64,000 bases of DNA from Bacteroidales bacterium (lineage in GTDB: Bacteria > Bacteroidota > Bacteroidia > Bacteroidales > P3). Within the stretch, counting starts at the first letter, position 1. Each line of letters opens with the position of its first letter. The stretch is from the NCBI GenBank assembly GCA_028708845.1, contig JAQVXZ010000008.1:1-64000 (forward strand), read 5' to 3'. The position numbers and the translations under genes were made by a program. The notes below the pieces were generated by a model. That model made no database searches and had not been told where the DNA came from. It saw nothing but the letters and a program-made list of their open reading frames with translations. Of the stretch, positions 1 to 9,860 are shown one piece after another.

Positions 1-958
1 CATTTATCTTTTTAGCATATTCTTCTATTGTAGGAAGTCCTAGTTCAAGTCTTCTTTTATTTACATTCTTTTCATCTTCTATTGGAGAAAGAAATCCTTT
101 TCCATAAACCCTATCGCCTTTTTTATCCTTCTCAATAATATTCCCTACTTGTGTCCCATATAATTGTTTTTTACCTTTTTGAATTAACCAGCGATCATGA
201 ATCATAATATAATACTCTACACTTATTTCTTTATTAATTGCTGCTTTATGAAGAGATTTTAGATTTCTTTTAGTCAGTTTTGTACTATATATATGATTAA
301 TAATTAACTGGAATGCGTTGCTTGCTTCTTTACCAACTAAAGAATATGTTGGAATTTTATTCTCTTTAAATAGAAAATAAATGAGATTAGATTGCTCTTC
401 AATTCCATTAATGTATTTATTCTTGGTTTCTTTTAAATAATTAATATCAACTACTGTTATTTCCCTTTTGTTATTCCCACCTAATGTCCTATACATTTGG
501 TCTTGTATTCCATATTCCCATAGTTTAATACTTAAATCAGGATTTTTAATATTAGGATACTTGCTTAGATATACTTTATGAATTGTATCTTTAAGACATT
601 TCCAGCTATAAGTAGGAAGTAATTTATCAAAGTCAGAATCAGAAAATATATCTTCAGCAAACTCTTTTAGGTCTATATACTTATATAAGTATTGAAAAGG
701 AAGTATTGTATCTCCTTTTAGTGAATAAGTACAAGCCAATTGATAGTAAGGCCAAATCTCTGTTGAATCTTTTTTTATCCTATCACTAATTATTCTGATA
801 ATTTCATCATAGTTCTGATGTTTCCTTAATAATTCAGTAGAATCTAAGAAAGATTTTGGATTAAGTTTATACTTTATTTTGCATGTTTGAGAATTTACAA
901 TTCCTATGCTTAAGCATAAAAGGAATAAGCAAGTAAAAATTTTAATTCTATGTTTCAT
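1..958 (-). CDS. Secreted DUF6624-family protein (3' end beyond window)
   Basis: The gene reads leftwards from an ATG at 958 and is open to the window edge (319 codons visible), so only the extreme C-terminus is missing. An N-terminal signal peptide ends near residue 23 (IGIVNSQ). The body has helical, TPR-like character, then IQDQMYR near 151-157, IPTYSLVG near 202, QLYGTQ at 265-270 and a terminal NVNKRR...LPTIEEYAKK. The same blocks occur in the genes at 18288-19292 and 33130-34113, so the three are paralogues. I place them in DUF6624 from memory of its DQ..R and YGTQ signatures. Function is unknown. The ATG overlaps the stop of the upstream gene (ATGA), so the two are translationally coupled. 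Confidence 0.8.
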   Translation of the reverse strand, partial: MKHRIKIFTCLFLLCLSIGIVNSQTCKIKYKLNPKSFLDSTELLRKHQNYDEIIRIISDRIKKDSTEIWPYYQLACTYSLKGDTILPFQYLYKYIDLKEFAEDIFSDSDFDKLLPTYSWKCLKDTIHKVYLSKYPNIKNPDLSIKLWEYGIQDQMYRTLGGNNKREITVVDINYLKETKNKYINGIEEQSNLIYFLFKENKIPTYSLVGKEASNAFQLIINHIYSTKLTKRNLKSLHKAAINKEISVEYYIMIHDRWLIQKGKKQLYGTQVGNIIEKDKKGDRVYGKGFLSPIEDEKNVNKRRLELGLPTIEEYAKKIN

Positions 959-2517
959 AATATATATTTATGTCTTGGAGTTCTTTTTAATTTGATAATA
1001 TATCTAATAATCAATAGAAATATAAAGAAGTTAGTTAGAATGAAGACAAATTGATATAAGAATAGCTTTGCATTTTGCCTTGTATATAGTAGATAATCTA
1101 TATTGAATTTGCCTCCAACAAATTTATCATAACCCTTGCTTTGCTTTCCCTCACTAATCATTAAATCCAATGTTTCCTTATCAAACCCATCTAATGTCAT
1201 CCTTCTTTTATACTCACCAATAAAATCATCTTCCAACTCATAAGGGAATTGTCCTGTCCAGTTTATCCAATCAAATTTTGATTTATAGAATATAAATCCA
1301 TGGTAAATATCTTTGTACTTGAATTTATCATAATTCAAATTCATATCAAACTTATCTTCTCCAAAAGGACTGCCTTCAAAATCAAAACCAATACTCTTAT
1401 TGCCACATAACTCAAAGGCTTTATCCCAAGAGCTTTTGTTATGTGAACCTAAAAACCAAATGGAATAGTTTTTCTTCCCTGCGGCTATCGTATTTATTAA
1501 TACATTTGCTACACTACCCTTTAATGAATCAAATATATAAGTAGTTTCATTTTTCAAATCCTTAAATTGATATTTGGATAGGTTATATGAATGTCTTGAA
1601 TTTGTTATTACTAACATCTTTTTTCTCTTCTCTTCCTTTTGAATTCTTCTATATCCTTTAATTACATTATCCGCCATTACGCTATCATAATAGCGATTCC
1701 AATCTTTATAATGTTTTTCTTGTTCCCCAGGAGTTTTAATATCTAAAGGGTACAAATTAATTGAAGTAAAGTTTTCTCTTATCTTTAAAGAATCTGGCAA
1801 GGTTTGGTTTAGAAGATTAAGCCTCTTAAAGAAAGTGAAATAGTTCTTCTTCTCTGTATATCCATTAGCTAAATAAACCAATTTTGTAGTAGCCTTATCT
1901 AATTCTTCCTCTGTATTATACTTTTTTGTAAAAAATTCATCAGCCAAATACTGATAGTCAGCAGAGCCAATTTCTGTGAAAACATTCCCAGCTTTCTCAA
2001 TAAATCTCTTATCCGAAACAATATCATAAATTAAATCCCATTGGGTATTTTCGAAATGAGCTCTTTCTCCAATAATAACTACATCATATTTATCAAATAG
2101 CTCAATAACATAATCCTTTGCCGACTTATCCGTATTACCTATAAACTCAACCTTTTCTTTAATATCCTTATCGGAAGCTAGATGCACATTATAAGGATAA
2201 TACCTCATCCCTAATACACAATATTTTGAGCTATGAGTGTTATTGAAACCTAATATTATTAAATAAAAAGCAAGGTTTAAACCAATTAAAATAATTTTAG
2301 GTCTTATCCCTTTATTCTTAAACAAGAACGAAAAAACAGTCCTCTTAAAAACAAAATAAGATAAGAGATAATAAAGGAATGCAACCCCAATCATTATATA
2401 ATTGTAGTTAACATTAAACCCTAATTGTAAAAGATAATAAATGATAAGACTTAAAGATAAAATTAAATTTACCTCCAGAAGAAATGAAACTACATACTTT
2501 TTCTTTTTGTTTTTCAT
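955..2517 (-). CDS. Membrane-anchored EreA/ChaN-fold-like protein
   Basis: A 520-residue protein with three N-terminal membrane segments (about 8-32, 40-57, 74-91), a large soluble domain and a C-terminal membrane segment (about 485-510). The soluble part has VVIIGERAHFENTQW (146-160) and FTEIGSADYQY (180-190). This resembles the G-E-x-H pocket of erythromycin-esterase-like, ChaN and TraB-type proteins. That resemblance is by motif only, and no substrate can be named. A later NSRHSYNL motif could provide another pocket histidine. It is the first gene of a two-gene operon with the DUF6624 gene (4-bp ATGA overlap), downstream of the R4 promoter fragment. The specific family remains uncertain. 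Confidence 0.55.
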   Translation of the reverse strand: MKNKKKKYVVSFLLEVNLILSLSLIIYYLLQLGFNVNYNYIMIGVAFLYYLLSYFVFKRTVFSFLFKNKGIRPKIILIGLNLAFYLIILGFNNTHSSKYCVLGMRYYPYNVHLASDKDIKEKVEFIGNTDKSAKDYVIELFDKYDVVIIGERAHFENTQWDLIYDIVSDKRFIEKAGNVFTEIGSADYQYLADEFFTKKYNTEEELDKATTKLVYLANGYTEKKNYFTFFKRLNLLNQTLPDSLKIRENFTSINLYPLDIKTPGEQEKHYKDWNRYYDSVMADNVIKGYRRIQKEEKRKKMLVITNSRHSYNLSKYQFKDLKNETTYIFDSLKGSVANVLINTIAAGKKNYSIWFLGSHNKSSWDKAFELCGNKSIGFDFEGSPFGEDKFDMNLNYDKFKYKDIYHGFIFYKSKFDWINWTGQFPYELEDDFIGEYKRRMTLDGFDKETLDLMISEGKQSKGYDKFVGGKFNIDYLLYTRQNAKLFLYQFVFILTNFFIFLLIIRYIIKLKRTPRHKYIL

Positions 2518-2569
2518 AGGACTATTATTTGTTTGATATTCTTATTACAATTGATTTCCCTTTCAGTAA

Positions 2570-2665
2570 TTGCACCTAAGAACACCACAAAGTAAAATAA
2601 AAAAAACTTAACAAACAAATATTTCCTTGCTTATTTATTATATAATGTTTATTAATTACGGTATT
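2570..2665. repeat. R4: partial copy of the island intergenic element
   Basis: About 95 bp beginning cacctaagaacaccacaaag is nearly identical to 34669-34768 next to element R2, and shares its start with R3. The part encoding the small plus-strand RNA is absent here. What remains is the minus-strand promoter portion, now in front of the 955-2517 operon. Confidence 0.75.
2588..2619 (-). promoter_or_regulatory. Candidate promoter for the 955-2517 operon
   Basis: Read on the minus strand: -33 TTTG (2619-2616), 20-nt spacer, then TTACTTTG (2595-2588), one base off the Bacteroidetes -7 box TAnnTTTG. The same arrangement is conserved at 34714-34683 in R2. Confidence 0.5.
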
Positions 2666-2760
2666 GTTATTGATTAGATTAGAATCGCTTATAGTCACGA
2701 CTCTACTAATACGCCTACGTTTAGAATACATAGGCTAGAAGAAAGATTTTACAAAAAAAA

Positions 2761-3468
2761 TTACCCAACAAAAGTGTTTAATTCATCTTTTATTTTACGC
2801 CAAGAAGGCATATGAATATCTAAAATGGATTTAAACCTGGCGTTATGTGATCTTTCAAGAAGGTGGCTAAGCTCGTGTAGAACTATATATTCAATACAAT
2901 CATTTGACTTCTTCATAAGTTCAAGGTTAAACATAATCTTCTTCTTTCTAATATTGCAACTACCCCAAATAGATTTCATAAGTCTAATATCAAAGCAATC
3001 AATCTTAACACCAAGAGATGTTTCCCACTTATCAATCAAAGGAGGCAATATGATTTTAAGCTCATTCCGATACCACTCCCTCATCACCTCTTCTCTCTTT
3101 TTTGCTGTGGCGTTATCCTTTACGTAAAGGTTTATAAATCCATCCCCCAAAACCTCAACCTTTGGCTTATGATTAGAATAAATAACATTCAATGAATATC
3201 TCTCACCCTTAAAATAATGAAACTCACCACTCACATACTCCCTAAAACTCTTATTCTCCCTATCCAAAACCACCTTAGAACGTTTATGAATCCAGTCCAT
3301 TTTATCCAAAGCAAATAGTCTTACCCTCTCAATAGGCATTCCCTTTGGAGCAGAGATATGAACCCTCGCATCAGGAGGATAAACCCTTAGATAAATATTC
3401 TTAATCCTCTTAAATTCCACCTCAACAACAATACCATCAATATTCAAATACTCCATTTTCTTAATCAA
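2761..3468 (-). CDS. YgjP-like zinc metallopeptidase (M48-related, DUF45)
   Basis: A 235-residue soluble protein of the usual length for YgjP/WLM-type metallopeptidases. The zinc site IVLHELSHLLERSHNARF puts HExxH at 198-202 and a third histidine at 208. The WGSC motif near 167-170 and the following R/K-rich strand are typical of this family. No signal peptide is seen, so it is probably cytoplasmic. Family members are often annotated as SprT-like or DUF45; the physiological substrate is not known. It stands alone, facing the M28 gene across a repeat-bearing gap. Confidence 0.85.
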   Translation of the reverse strand: MIKKMEYLNIDGIVVEVEFKRIKNIYLRVYPPDARVHISAPKGMPIERVRLFALDKMDWIHKRSKVVLDRENKSFREYVSGEFHYFKGERYSLNVIYSNHKPKVEVLGDGFINLYVKDNATAKKREEVMREWYRNELKIILPPLIDKWETSLGVKIDCFDIRLMKSIWGSCNIRKKKIMFNLELMKKSNDCIEYIVLHELSHLLERSHNARFKSILDIHMPSWRKIKDELNTFVG

Positions 3469-3963
3469 AACAATATAAATAAAACCAAAACAACCTTTCC
3501 CCAGAAATCATCTAATACAAAGGTATAAAAACTTAAAGACTTTGGATAATATCAAATAAAAGTTTTTAATAAATAAAGGTTTAGGTGTTGGCACTAAGCT
3601 AACTTGTCTTAGTGCAACATAGGTTACAAAAAATGGTGAGCCTATGGCTAAAAACACCAAAAAAGCCTGTTGAATTAAAAAGCATTTATGTCTTGAAAAT
3701 ATCACTTAGAGCTTTATGACTTTAGCGAAACAAAGAAAGAATTTACTGAAACAAAGAAAGAATTTACTGAAACAAAGAAAGAATTTGCTGAAACAAAGAA
3801 AGAATAAATTAAAGCAAAGTGTTATTACTTTGTATGTATAGGATTATAAATTACATAATTAATTAGTCGGCTTACTACAAGCTTTAGAAAAATCATAGTC
3901 CATCACTTAATAAGTTTTCATCAATTTGTCGCTTTGGGAAGAAAGAATCAAGGTTCAAGAAAT
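3469..3963. other. Intergenic region without a convincing gene
   Basis: About 495 bp between two minus-strand genes. The 65-codon frame at 3508-3705 has no recognisable feature and is treated as chance. The notable content is the four-unit 21-bp array at 3727-3810. Confidence 0.6.
3727..3810. repeat. 21-bp tandem array, 4 units
   Basis: Units start at 3727, 3748, 3769 and 3790 and all begin gaaacaaagaaagaat. The first two are identical, the third has one change and the fourth diverges at its 3' end. The same motif family (gaAtcAAAG...aatttactg) recurs at 35848-35931 and, with other fillers, at 41380-41463 and 60132-60236. Confidence 0.95.
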
Positions 3964-5193
3964 TTACTTTATTACTACAATTTTTTCAGTCTGTTTTCCT
4001 ATTCTTATAAAATAAACTCCTGCTCTTAGGTCTTGGCTTGGGATTTGGTATTCTTGTGATGAAGTTTTATATGCAGATAGATTAGATGTTTTTTCTACTT
4101 GTCCCATTCTATTTATTAGCTGGACTATTGGGTTTTCTGGTTTTGGGCTATTATATATAAATCTTATCTTATCTTTTACTGGATTTTCTAATAAGCTAAA
4201 TTGTGTTTGTAAGGTGTGAGGGGTTTGAGGTATTGATATTGGGAAATATTGGTTGGTTGTTGTGGCAAGATAGGTTATGGAGAATGCTAGCTGGGTGACT
4301 TTTGCGAAGTAGTCGTAGTTGAGTGTTGAGGATAGGTCTTGTGGGGAATGGTAGAAAGGGTGAAACTGGTCTTCGTGAATGAATATTGCTTTTCTGCCCC
4401 AAATATAATAGGAATAGGAGTCGGAAGATTTATAGTGTTCGGTTGTTGTGTAAGGCATTAGTTCGGAGTATTGGGCAGCTGTATTCATTGAAAAATCGGT
4501 TAGGTCTTGTGAATTATCGTATTCTGTTAATGCAACGTAACTTGGCTGTTTTGGAAATTCATCTTGGTTGGCTATCATATCCAAACACAACATTCCTGTT
4601 ATGTGTTCGGTTAGCTTATCGCTTGAACGCTTTATGGCTTCATTGCTACCCATTAGACCAACTTCTTCTGCTGCATAGAGTTCTAGTCGTAGGGTTTTGG
4701 TTGGGGTTATATTATGAAGATGATATAGTCTTGCTATTTCCATTATGGCTGAAACTCCTGATGCATTATCATCTGCCCCTGGCGTGGTGTCGAAACATGG
4801 TTGGTTGGCTGGAGAAAATGAAATGGCATCATAATGTGCTCCTACTACAAAAAATGTATCTTGGGCATATTGTCCTAATCTTTCTCCTACTACATTATAT
4901 TGCCAACTATTGTTTATTATGCCTGAATGGTAAGGGTATTCGAAGTTCTCGACATAGAAACTATCTAGCTTTGTGTTAAATCCGTAGCTTTGTAGCTGTT
5001 GTTTTAGATCCTCGGCTATGGTTTTCCTATTGGGCTGAAATGCAAAGCGAGTGCCATAGGACTGAAGTTTAAGAACTGTTTTTTCTAAGCTGTCTTTATT
5101 TATGCTTTGGTTGTATTGTAGGAGTTGATTATTGAGCTGCGTGAATGCAAGGTTGGGAATAAAAACTAATAGGATTATTATTAATTTATTCAT
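3964..5193 (-). CDS. T9SS-exported M28 family aminopeptidase
   Basis: 409 residues. A signal peptide covers 1-18 (ends LAFTQ). The M28 metal-binding set is visible: H120 and D122 in GAHYDA, D141 in PGADD, E176-E177 in AAEEVG, D205 in LCLDMIAN, and a late histidine in the HPFYHS segment. The last roughly 80 residues (QLINRMGQVEK...GVYFIRIGKQTEKIVVIK) form a T9SS type-A sorting domain, so the protein should be secreted and anchored by the T9SS encoded at 45-57 kb. It probably trims peptides for nutrition. Its ATG overlaps the end of tilS by 8 bp. Confidence 0.9.
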   Translation of the reverse strand: MNKLIIILLVFIPNLAFTQLNNQLLQYNQSINKDSLEKTVLKLQSYGTRFAFQPNRKTIAEDLKQQLQSYGFNTKLDSFYVENFEYPYHSGIINNSWQYNVVGERLGQYAQDTFFVVGAHYDAISFSPANQPCFDTTPGADDNASGVSAIMEIARLYHLHNITPTKTLRLELYAAEEVGLMGSNEAIKRSSDKLTEHITGMLCLDMIANQDEFPKQPSYVALTEYDNSQDLTDFSMNTAAQYSELMPYTTTEHYKSSDSYSYYIWGRKAIFIHEDQFHPFYHSPQDLSSTLNYDYFAKVTQLAFSITYLATTTNQYFPISIPQTPHTLQTQFSLLENPVKDKIRFIYNSPKPENPIVQLINRMGQVEKTSNLSAYKTSSQEYQIPSQDLRAGVYFIRIGKQTEKIVVIK

Positions 5194-6511
5194 CTAGTTC
5201 TAGTCTATAAATTGTTTTGGTTTTGTCTGTTATCTTATATCTATCGTCTATTCGTTGTCCTATTACCCAAATTATATCATCGCCTGAACAAAGTAGCCAT
5301 TGGTTTTCTTTATCAATGATGGAATATTTTAGGTCTTTGTAGAAGGTTGAGATTTTCTTTTCTCCATTTAGTCCATAAGGATAGAAGGAGTCTCCGTTTT
5401 TCCATTTCCTAAGTATAAGAGGGTATTGGAGTTTCCCTTCATCAAACATCGCTATATCTTTTGTTTTGGGGATATGAATGAAGTTTAGGTCTCTTAGCAC
5501 TTGTATTTGAAGATTTACTGGTACGGTTACATTGGTTTGCCCCTCTTCAATATTATATTCTTTATTAGAACCTCTTACGTTTTCGGTTATAAGTAGGTAT
5601 TCCCTATCTTTAACCAGCCTATGTGTTTCGGAAAAGAATTGCTTGCCAGAGGTTTCGTCAAGTGCGTCTTTTATGCAGTTGATGGTTGATTGGTTGAAGT
5701 TATATTCACTTAAAAGCTCAAATAAATAAATATTTATAGGTTTAAGGGTTTTAATTTTAGCGATAGGGATTTTTATTATATTATTCTCTATTTCTATGAT
5801 TTCTTTTTTAGCTTTATTGATAAGGGTTCTGAATACTTCTTCTGTTTCCCTAAATATTTCTATTTCTTTTAATATTGTTTTTTGGAAGTTGGGTGATATT
5901 TCTTTGAGAAGGGGTATTAGTTCGTGGCGTATTTTGTTTCTTGTATATTGGACTGTTGCATTGGTGGAGTCTTCTACAAATTCTAAATTATTAAGCTTTT
6001 GGTATTTTGTTATTGCTGCCCTATTGGTGAAAAGCAGTGGGTGTATTACCCTATTTACCTTTTGAAGTATTCCATGTAGACCTGCAATACCTGTTCCTCG
6101 AAGTAGATTGATGAAGAAGGTTTCGATGGAGTCATCGGCATGGTGTCCTGTTGCAATATAGGCGTAGTTGTTTTCTTTCAATAGCTCATAAAACCAATCG
6201 TAGCGCAGTTCCCTTGCTGCCATTTCCAAACTTTTACCATTGTCATTCATATAGCCGTAGGTGTCGAAATCTTTTAGATGAAGCTTTAGGTTGTGCTTAT
6301 TGCAGTAGTTGACAACAAACTCCTCATCTCTATTAGACTCTTCTCCACGCAGGTGAAAATTGCAATGTGCTACTACAAACTTATATCCTGATTTCTGAAA
6401 CAAATCACATAAAACCATAGAATCAACTCCCCCACTTATTGCTAGGAGAATTACCTCATCTTTCTCAAATATATTGTTATTCTCAATAAAGGATTGAAAT
6501 TCTTTTACCAT
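5186..6511 (-). CDS. tilS: tRNA(Ile)-lysidine synthase TilS
   Basis: 441 residues with the PP-loop ATP-binding motif SGGVDS at 26-31, followed by HCNFHLRGEESNRDE and the GHHADDSIET segment characteristic of TilS. The C-terminal substrate-binding domain includes LRKWKNGDSFYPYG. It attaches lysine to the wobble cytidine of tRNA-Ile(CAU) so that AUA is read as Ile. The gene overlaps the start of the M28 peptidase gene by 8 bp and probably shares its transcript. Confidence 0.95.
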   Translation of the reverse strand: MVKEFQSFIENNNIFEKDEVILLAISGGVDSMVLCDLFQKSGYKFVVAHCNFHLRGEESNRDEEFVVNYCNKHNLKLHLKDFDTYGYMNDNGKSLEMAARELRYDWFYELLKENNYAYIATGHHADDSIETFFINLLRGTGIAGLHGILQKVNRVIHPLLFTNRAAITKYQKLNNLEFVEDSTNATVQYTRNKIRHELIPLLKEISPNFQKTILKEIEIFRETEEVFRTLINKAKKEIIEIENNIIKIPIAKIKTLKPINIYLFELLSEYNFNQSTINCIKDALDETSGKQFFSETHRLVKDREYLLITENVRGSNKEYNIEEGQTNVTVPVNLQIQVLRDLNFIHIPKTKDIAMFDEGKLQYPLILRKWKNGDSFYPYGLNGEKKISTFYKDLKYSIIDKENQWLLCSGDDIIWVIGQRIDDRYKITDKTKTIYRLELDE

Positions 6512-6581
6512 GGCTTTGGGTTTTAGAGTGATTTAGTGCTTAGAGATGACTTTTACTTTTTAGTTATTACCTTTTAACTTA

Positions 6582-8756
6582 TTAGAGTTTATTCTTGATA
6601 TAGTTAGTCATTAAGGTATAGAGGTGTAGACGGGTGTTTCCGCCATATATTCCGTGATTTCTGTTTGGATAGAAGAAGTGTTCAAATTGTTTGTTTGCTT
6701 TTATTAGTGCATCCATTAGGTCTATTGAATTTTGAATATGTACGTTATCGTCAGATGTGCCGTGAATTAATAAATAATTACCTTTTAACTTATCAACATG
6801 ATTAATTGGTGAATTCATATCATATCCTGTTGGATTCTCTTGAGGTGTTCTCATAAATCTTTCGGTATATATGTTGTCATAATATCTCCAATTTGTTACT
6901 GGTGCTACTGCTATTGCTGTTTTGAAATAGTCTGCACCCTTGGTTATAGCAAGGGTTGACATATATCCTCCATAGCTCCATCCAAAAACTCCTAGTCTTG
7001 TTTTATCAACATAGGGTTGCTCGCCAAAGTATTTTGCAGCCTCAATTAGGTCTTCGGTTTCATATTTACCTAATTCCATATATGTACATTTCCTAAACTC
7101 TTCTCCCCTCATGCCTGTCCCTCTTGGGTCAATGCATATTGTTATATAACCCTCTTGTGCTAACATCATATACCAATACATATCTGATGCTCTTCTTTGT
7201 GAGTTGAGCACTTCTTGACTATTTGGTCCTCCATACACGAAAAATAGGACTGGGTATTTCTTTCCCTCTACCATATTGTTAGGCTTAATGGTCCAATAGT
7301 TTAAACTTGTTCCCGTTGTTGTGGTAAAGCTACCAAATTCTTTTTTGGCTTTACTATATAGCTTCATTGTATCTTTTAATGCAGCATTATCTTCAAGGGT
7401 GATTAATACTTCCCCTTTTTGGTTGTTAACTGTATAAATAGCTGGTGTTTCATAGTTTGAGAATGTTCCTATATAATATTTACCATTCTTGCTAAATTCC
7501 GCTTCGTTTGTTCCTATGTTTTTGGATATTACTCTTTGTTTTTTACCATTGAAATTAACCACCGATAACTCTCTGTTGATTGCTGAACTTTCGGCTGCGG
7601 TATAATATATCTTTTTATCTTTTTCATCTACATAACATAGTTTTTCGCAGTCGTAGTTACCAGATGTTATTGGGGTTATGGACTTGTCTTTTAGCTTAAC
7701 CATATAGAAATGCGAATAGCCACTTCTTTCCGATTTTAGTATGAAGGCTGAATTATCTTTTAGGAAGTGAACCAATTCTGGTTCTTCTACATAGTATTTA
7801 TTTATTTCAGAGTATAGTAGTGATTTATCGTTGGTTTTGGTATTTACTGATATTATATCGTAGTGGTTCTGAAGGCGATTAAGCTTATGAATTACTAGTT
7901 GATTTTCATCTTTTGACCATTGAAGACGAGGTAGATAATAATCTTTATCTGTTCCTAAATCAATTTGTTTGTGGGTATTAGTTTTCACATCATAAACTAA
8001 TATATCTACTATTGAGTTTGCCTCACCTGCTTTTGGGTATTTATAAACATAGCTTTCTGGGTATAGCTCTCCCCAAGTTTGCATTGAATATTCTTTCACG
8101 TCTTTTTCATTGAAACGGTAATAGGCTAGCTGTGTGCTGGTTTCGTTCCAAGCATAGCCTTGAACTAGTGCTAGTTCTTCTTCATAGACCCAGTCGGATG
8201 TTCCATATATTATTTCGTTAAACTTTCCATCTTGAGTAATTTGTATTACGTCTTTGTTAGGGCTTGAAATATCGGTTATAAATAAATTATTATCTCTTAT
8301 CCATGATATTTTGTTCCCATCTGGCGAGAAATCAGCCAATCTCTGTTTTCCATCTCTACTCAATGGGTATAGGATTTTGGTTTCAATCTCATATATATAG
8401 TAGTTTGCAACAAAAGAGTGGCGGTATATGAATTCTGGGTCAGCTGCTAATAATATCTTTTTCTCGTCTTTTGAGAAAGTATATGAAAAGATTTTGTTAG
8501 CATTTTTATTGCCGAACACTAGAGTAGAGAAATCAAGAATTGTATCTATTTTCTCACCTGTCTTATACTGGTAACGTTCTATTCCATTAGGGGTTAGAAT
8601 GCAGTACTCATCCCCGTTTTTCATTGAACGTATTTCTTTTATAGACTTTTCACGGAAGGTTCCTTTTGCCCAAATGTTTTCAAGGGTTATATTTTTTTGG
8701 GTAAAACCAGTTAATGTGCTAAATAAGCACAGGCAAATTACTATTAAGTTTTTCAT
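6582..8756 (-). CDS. Dipeptidyl peptidase IV (S9B)
   Basis: 724 residues with a signal peptide (1-18, LTGFTQ). An eight-bladed propeller-type N-terminal region precedes an alpha/beta-hydrolase domain. The catalytic triad reads S594 in GWSYGGY, D669/D670 in SDDN and H701 in NRNHG. The YVEEP-like and WVYEEE segments fit the N-terminus-binding double glutamate of DPP IV (DWVYEEELAL). It removes Xaa-Pro or Xaa-Ala dipeptides in the periplasm. There is no T9SS sorting domain. It lies 27 bp after the gene at 8784-9782, so they probably form an operon from the promoter at 9826-9857. Confidence 0.92.
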   Translation of the reverse strand: MKNLIVICLCLFSTLTGFTQKNITLENIWAKGTFREKSIKEIRSMKNGDEYCILTPNGIERYQYKTGEKIDTILDFSTLVFGNKNANKIFSYTFSKDEKKILLAADPEFIYRHSFVANYYIYEIETKILYPLSRDGKQRLADFSPDGNKISWIRDNNLFITDISSPNKDVIQITQDGKFNEIIYGTSDWVYEEELALVQGYAWNETSTQLAYYRFNEKDVKEYSMQTWGELYPESYVYKYPKAGEANSIVDILVYDVKTNTHKQIDLGTDKDYYLPRLQWSKDENQLVIHKLNRLQNHYDIISVNTKTNDKSLLYSEINKYYVEEPELVHFLKDNSAFILKSERSGYSHFYMVKLKDKSITPITSGNYDCEKLCYVDEKDKKIYYTAAESSAINRELSVVNFNGKKQRVISKNIGTNEAEFSKNGKYYIGTFSNYETPAIYTVNNQKGEVLITLEDNAALKDTMKLYSKAKKEFGSFTTTTGTSLNYWTIKPNNMVEGKKYPVLFFVYGGPNSQEVLNSQRRASDMYWYMMLAQEGYITICIDPRGTGMRGEEFRKCTYMELGKYETEDLIEAAKYFGEQPYVDKTRLGVFGWSYGGYMSTLAITKGADYFKTAIAVAPVTNWRYYDNIYTERFMRTPQENPTGYDMNSPINHVDKLKGNYLLIHGTSDDNVHIQNSIDLMDALIKANKQFEHFFYPNRNHGIYGGNTRLHLYTLMTNYIKNKL

Positions 8757-8783
8757 ATTTTTCTTCTAATATTTTATTTTTCC

Positions 8784-9782
8784 CTAGTCCATTAAGTTGT
8801 CAATAAGCATATCCTTGTACTTTAACAACGGGTCTATGTTTTTTCTATCTTTTGGATACAGGCTTTCTAAAACAAAATCATCTATCTCGTTGGAGAAACG
8901 ATATTTGTTTAATGCTAAGCGGTGCATAAAGTCGGTCAAATACAATCCCCACGTGGTATTAGGATAGGCTCTGTAATATGTTTGTATTGGGGTTTTATAT
9001 TCAGGTAGGATGATTGTGGTTTCATTGGCTATTTTAGTAAAATCTAAACCCTCTCTTGGGTCGTGAACCTTCATCTCATCTTTATTCTCTCCGTATATTG
9101 GAGTGTGTTCTAATCCTTTGGTTACTATGAAAAGCAAGGCTTGTATTTCTCTTGTTACAAGGTCGTTCCTAATGAAGTCTGGACTTCTATCAAGGAGTAA
9201 ATCTCTCCACTCTATTCTTCTCATCACCTCTGCAATTGGTATATTTAACTCCGCATGCCATATTGGTGCAACACTTAAATCTGCTACATAATTGGTGAAA
9301 TAATAGGAATAATCTTTTGAAAGCAATTTACCTAACCTTTTAAGGAGGTATGTGGAATCGACCTCAATTGAATAGGTGGTGTCCTCATCTGATGAAATCC
9401 TATATCCCCATTTTGCATACTCTGTTATAAAGGATGATATATTAGATTTTAATTTGGGTAGAACCCAAATATCTTTATGAAAATATCCTCTTATTTCTTT
9501 GTCTGAAAAAGTTTTGTGAAGGGTATTTGTCTTATCCTCACATGATATTTCGTGGTAGTAATAAAGTATTTGAAATGCCCAATCTCCAACATAAGGGTCA
9601 TTAGCGAAATCTTTCTCGAAAATTTCACACGCCTTTGTTATAACATCCCTTTCAGGAAAAGGCAATGCTATTAGCTTATTGGTAAACTCTGTAAGCTTTT
9701 GATCATCAAGATCTATTAGGTTTTGCGAAAACCCGTTAAACGCAAACAAACATATTATTATGCTTAAAAATAATCGCTTCAT
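8784..9782 (-). CDS. Secreted protein of unknown function
   Basis: 332 residues with a clear signal peptide (ends FNGFSQ near 20). I do not recognise the family. The mature part is charged and rich in aromatic residues, with DRDVITKACEIFEKDF-like helices, and has neither cysteine pairs nor a T9SS sorting domain. It is the first gene of an operon with DPP IV, which suggests a periplasmic role linked to peptide metabolism, but this is inference from position only. Confidence 0.7.
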   Translation of the reverse strand: MKRLFLSIIICLFAFNGFSQNLIDLDDQKLTEFTNKLIALPFPERDVITKACEIFEKDFANDPYVGDWAFQILYYYHEISCEDKTNTLHKTFSDKEIRGYFHKDIWVLPKLKSNISSFITEYAKWGYRISSDEDTTYSIEVDSTYLLKRLGKLLSKDYSYYFTNYVADLSVAPIWHAELNIPIAEVMRRIEWRDLLLDRSPDFIRNDLVTREIQALLFIVTKGLEHTPIYGENKDEMKVHDPREGLDFTKIANETTIILPEYKTPIQTYYRAYPNTTWGLYLTDFMHRLALNKYRFSNEIDDFVLESLYPKDRKNIDPLLKYKDMLIDNLMD

Positions 9783-9825
9783 ATTTGTATATTAAATTTG
9801 ACTATATTCTCTTTTTCTCAATCTG

Positions 9826-9857
9826 CAAATATAGATAAATTATCCTCATTATTCAAA
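9826..9857 (-). promoter_or_regulatory. Promoter for the 8784-9782 / DPP IV operon
   Basis: On the minus strand: -33 TTTG at 9857-9854, 20-nt spacer, -7 TATATTTG at 9833-9826. This is a full Bacteroidetes consensus match, about 45 bp upstream of the start codon. Confidence 0.75.
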
Positions 9858-9860
9858 TAT

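Noticed and set aside
3508..3705. 65-codon minus-strand frame
   Set aside because: No domain, no coupling to a neighbour, and it lies in a repeat-bearing gap; treated as chance.
4386..4979. 197-codon plus-strand frame
   Set aside because: Shadow of the M28 peptidase gene, whose catalytic residues are clear on the other strand.
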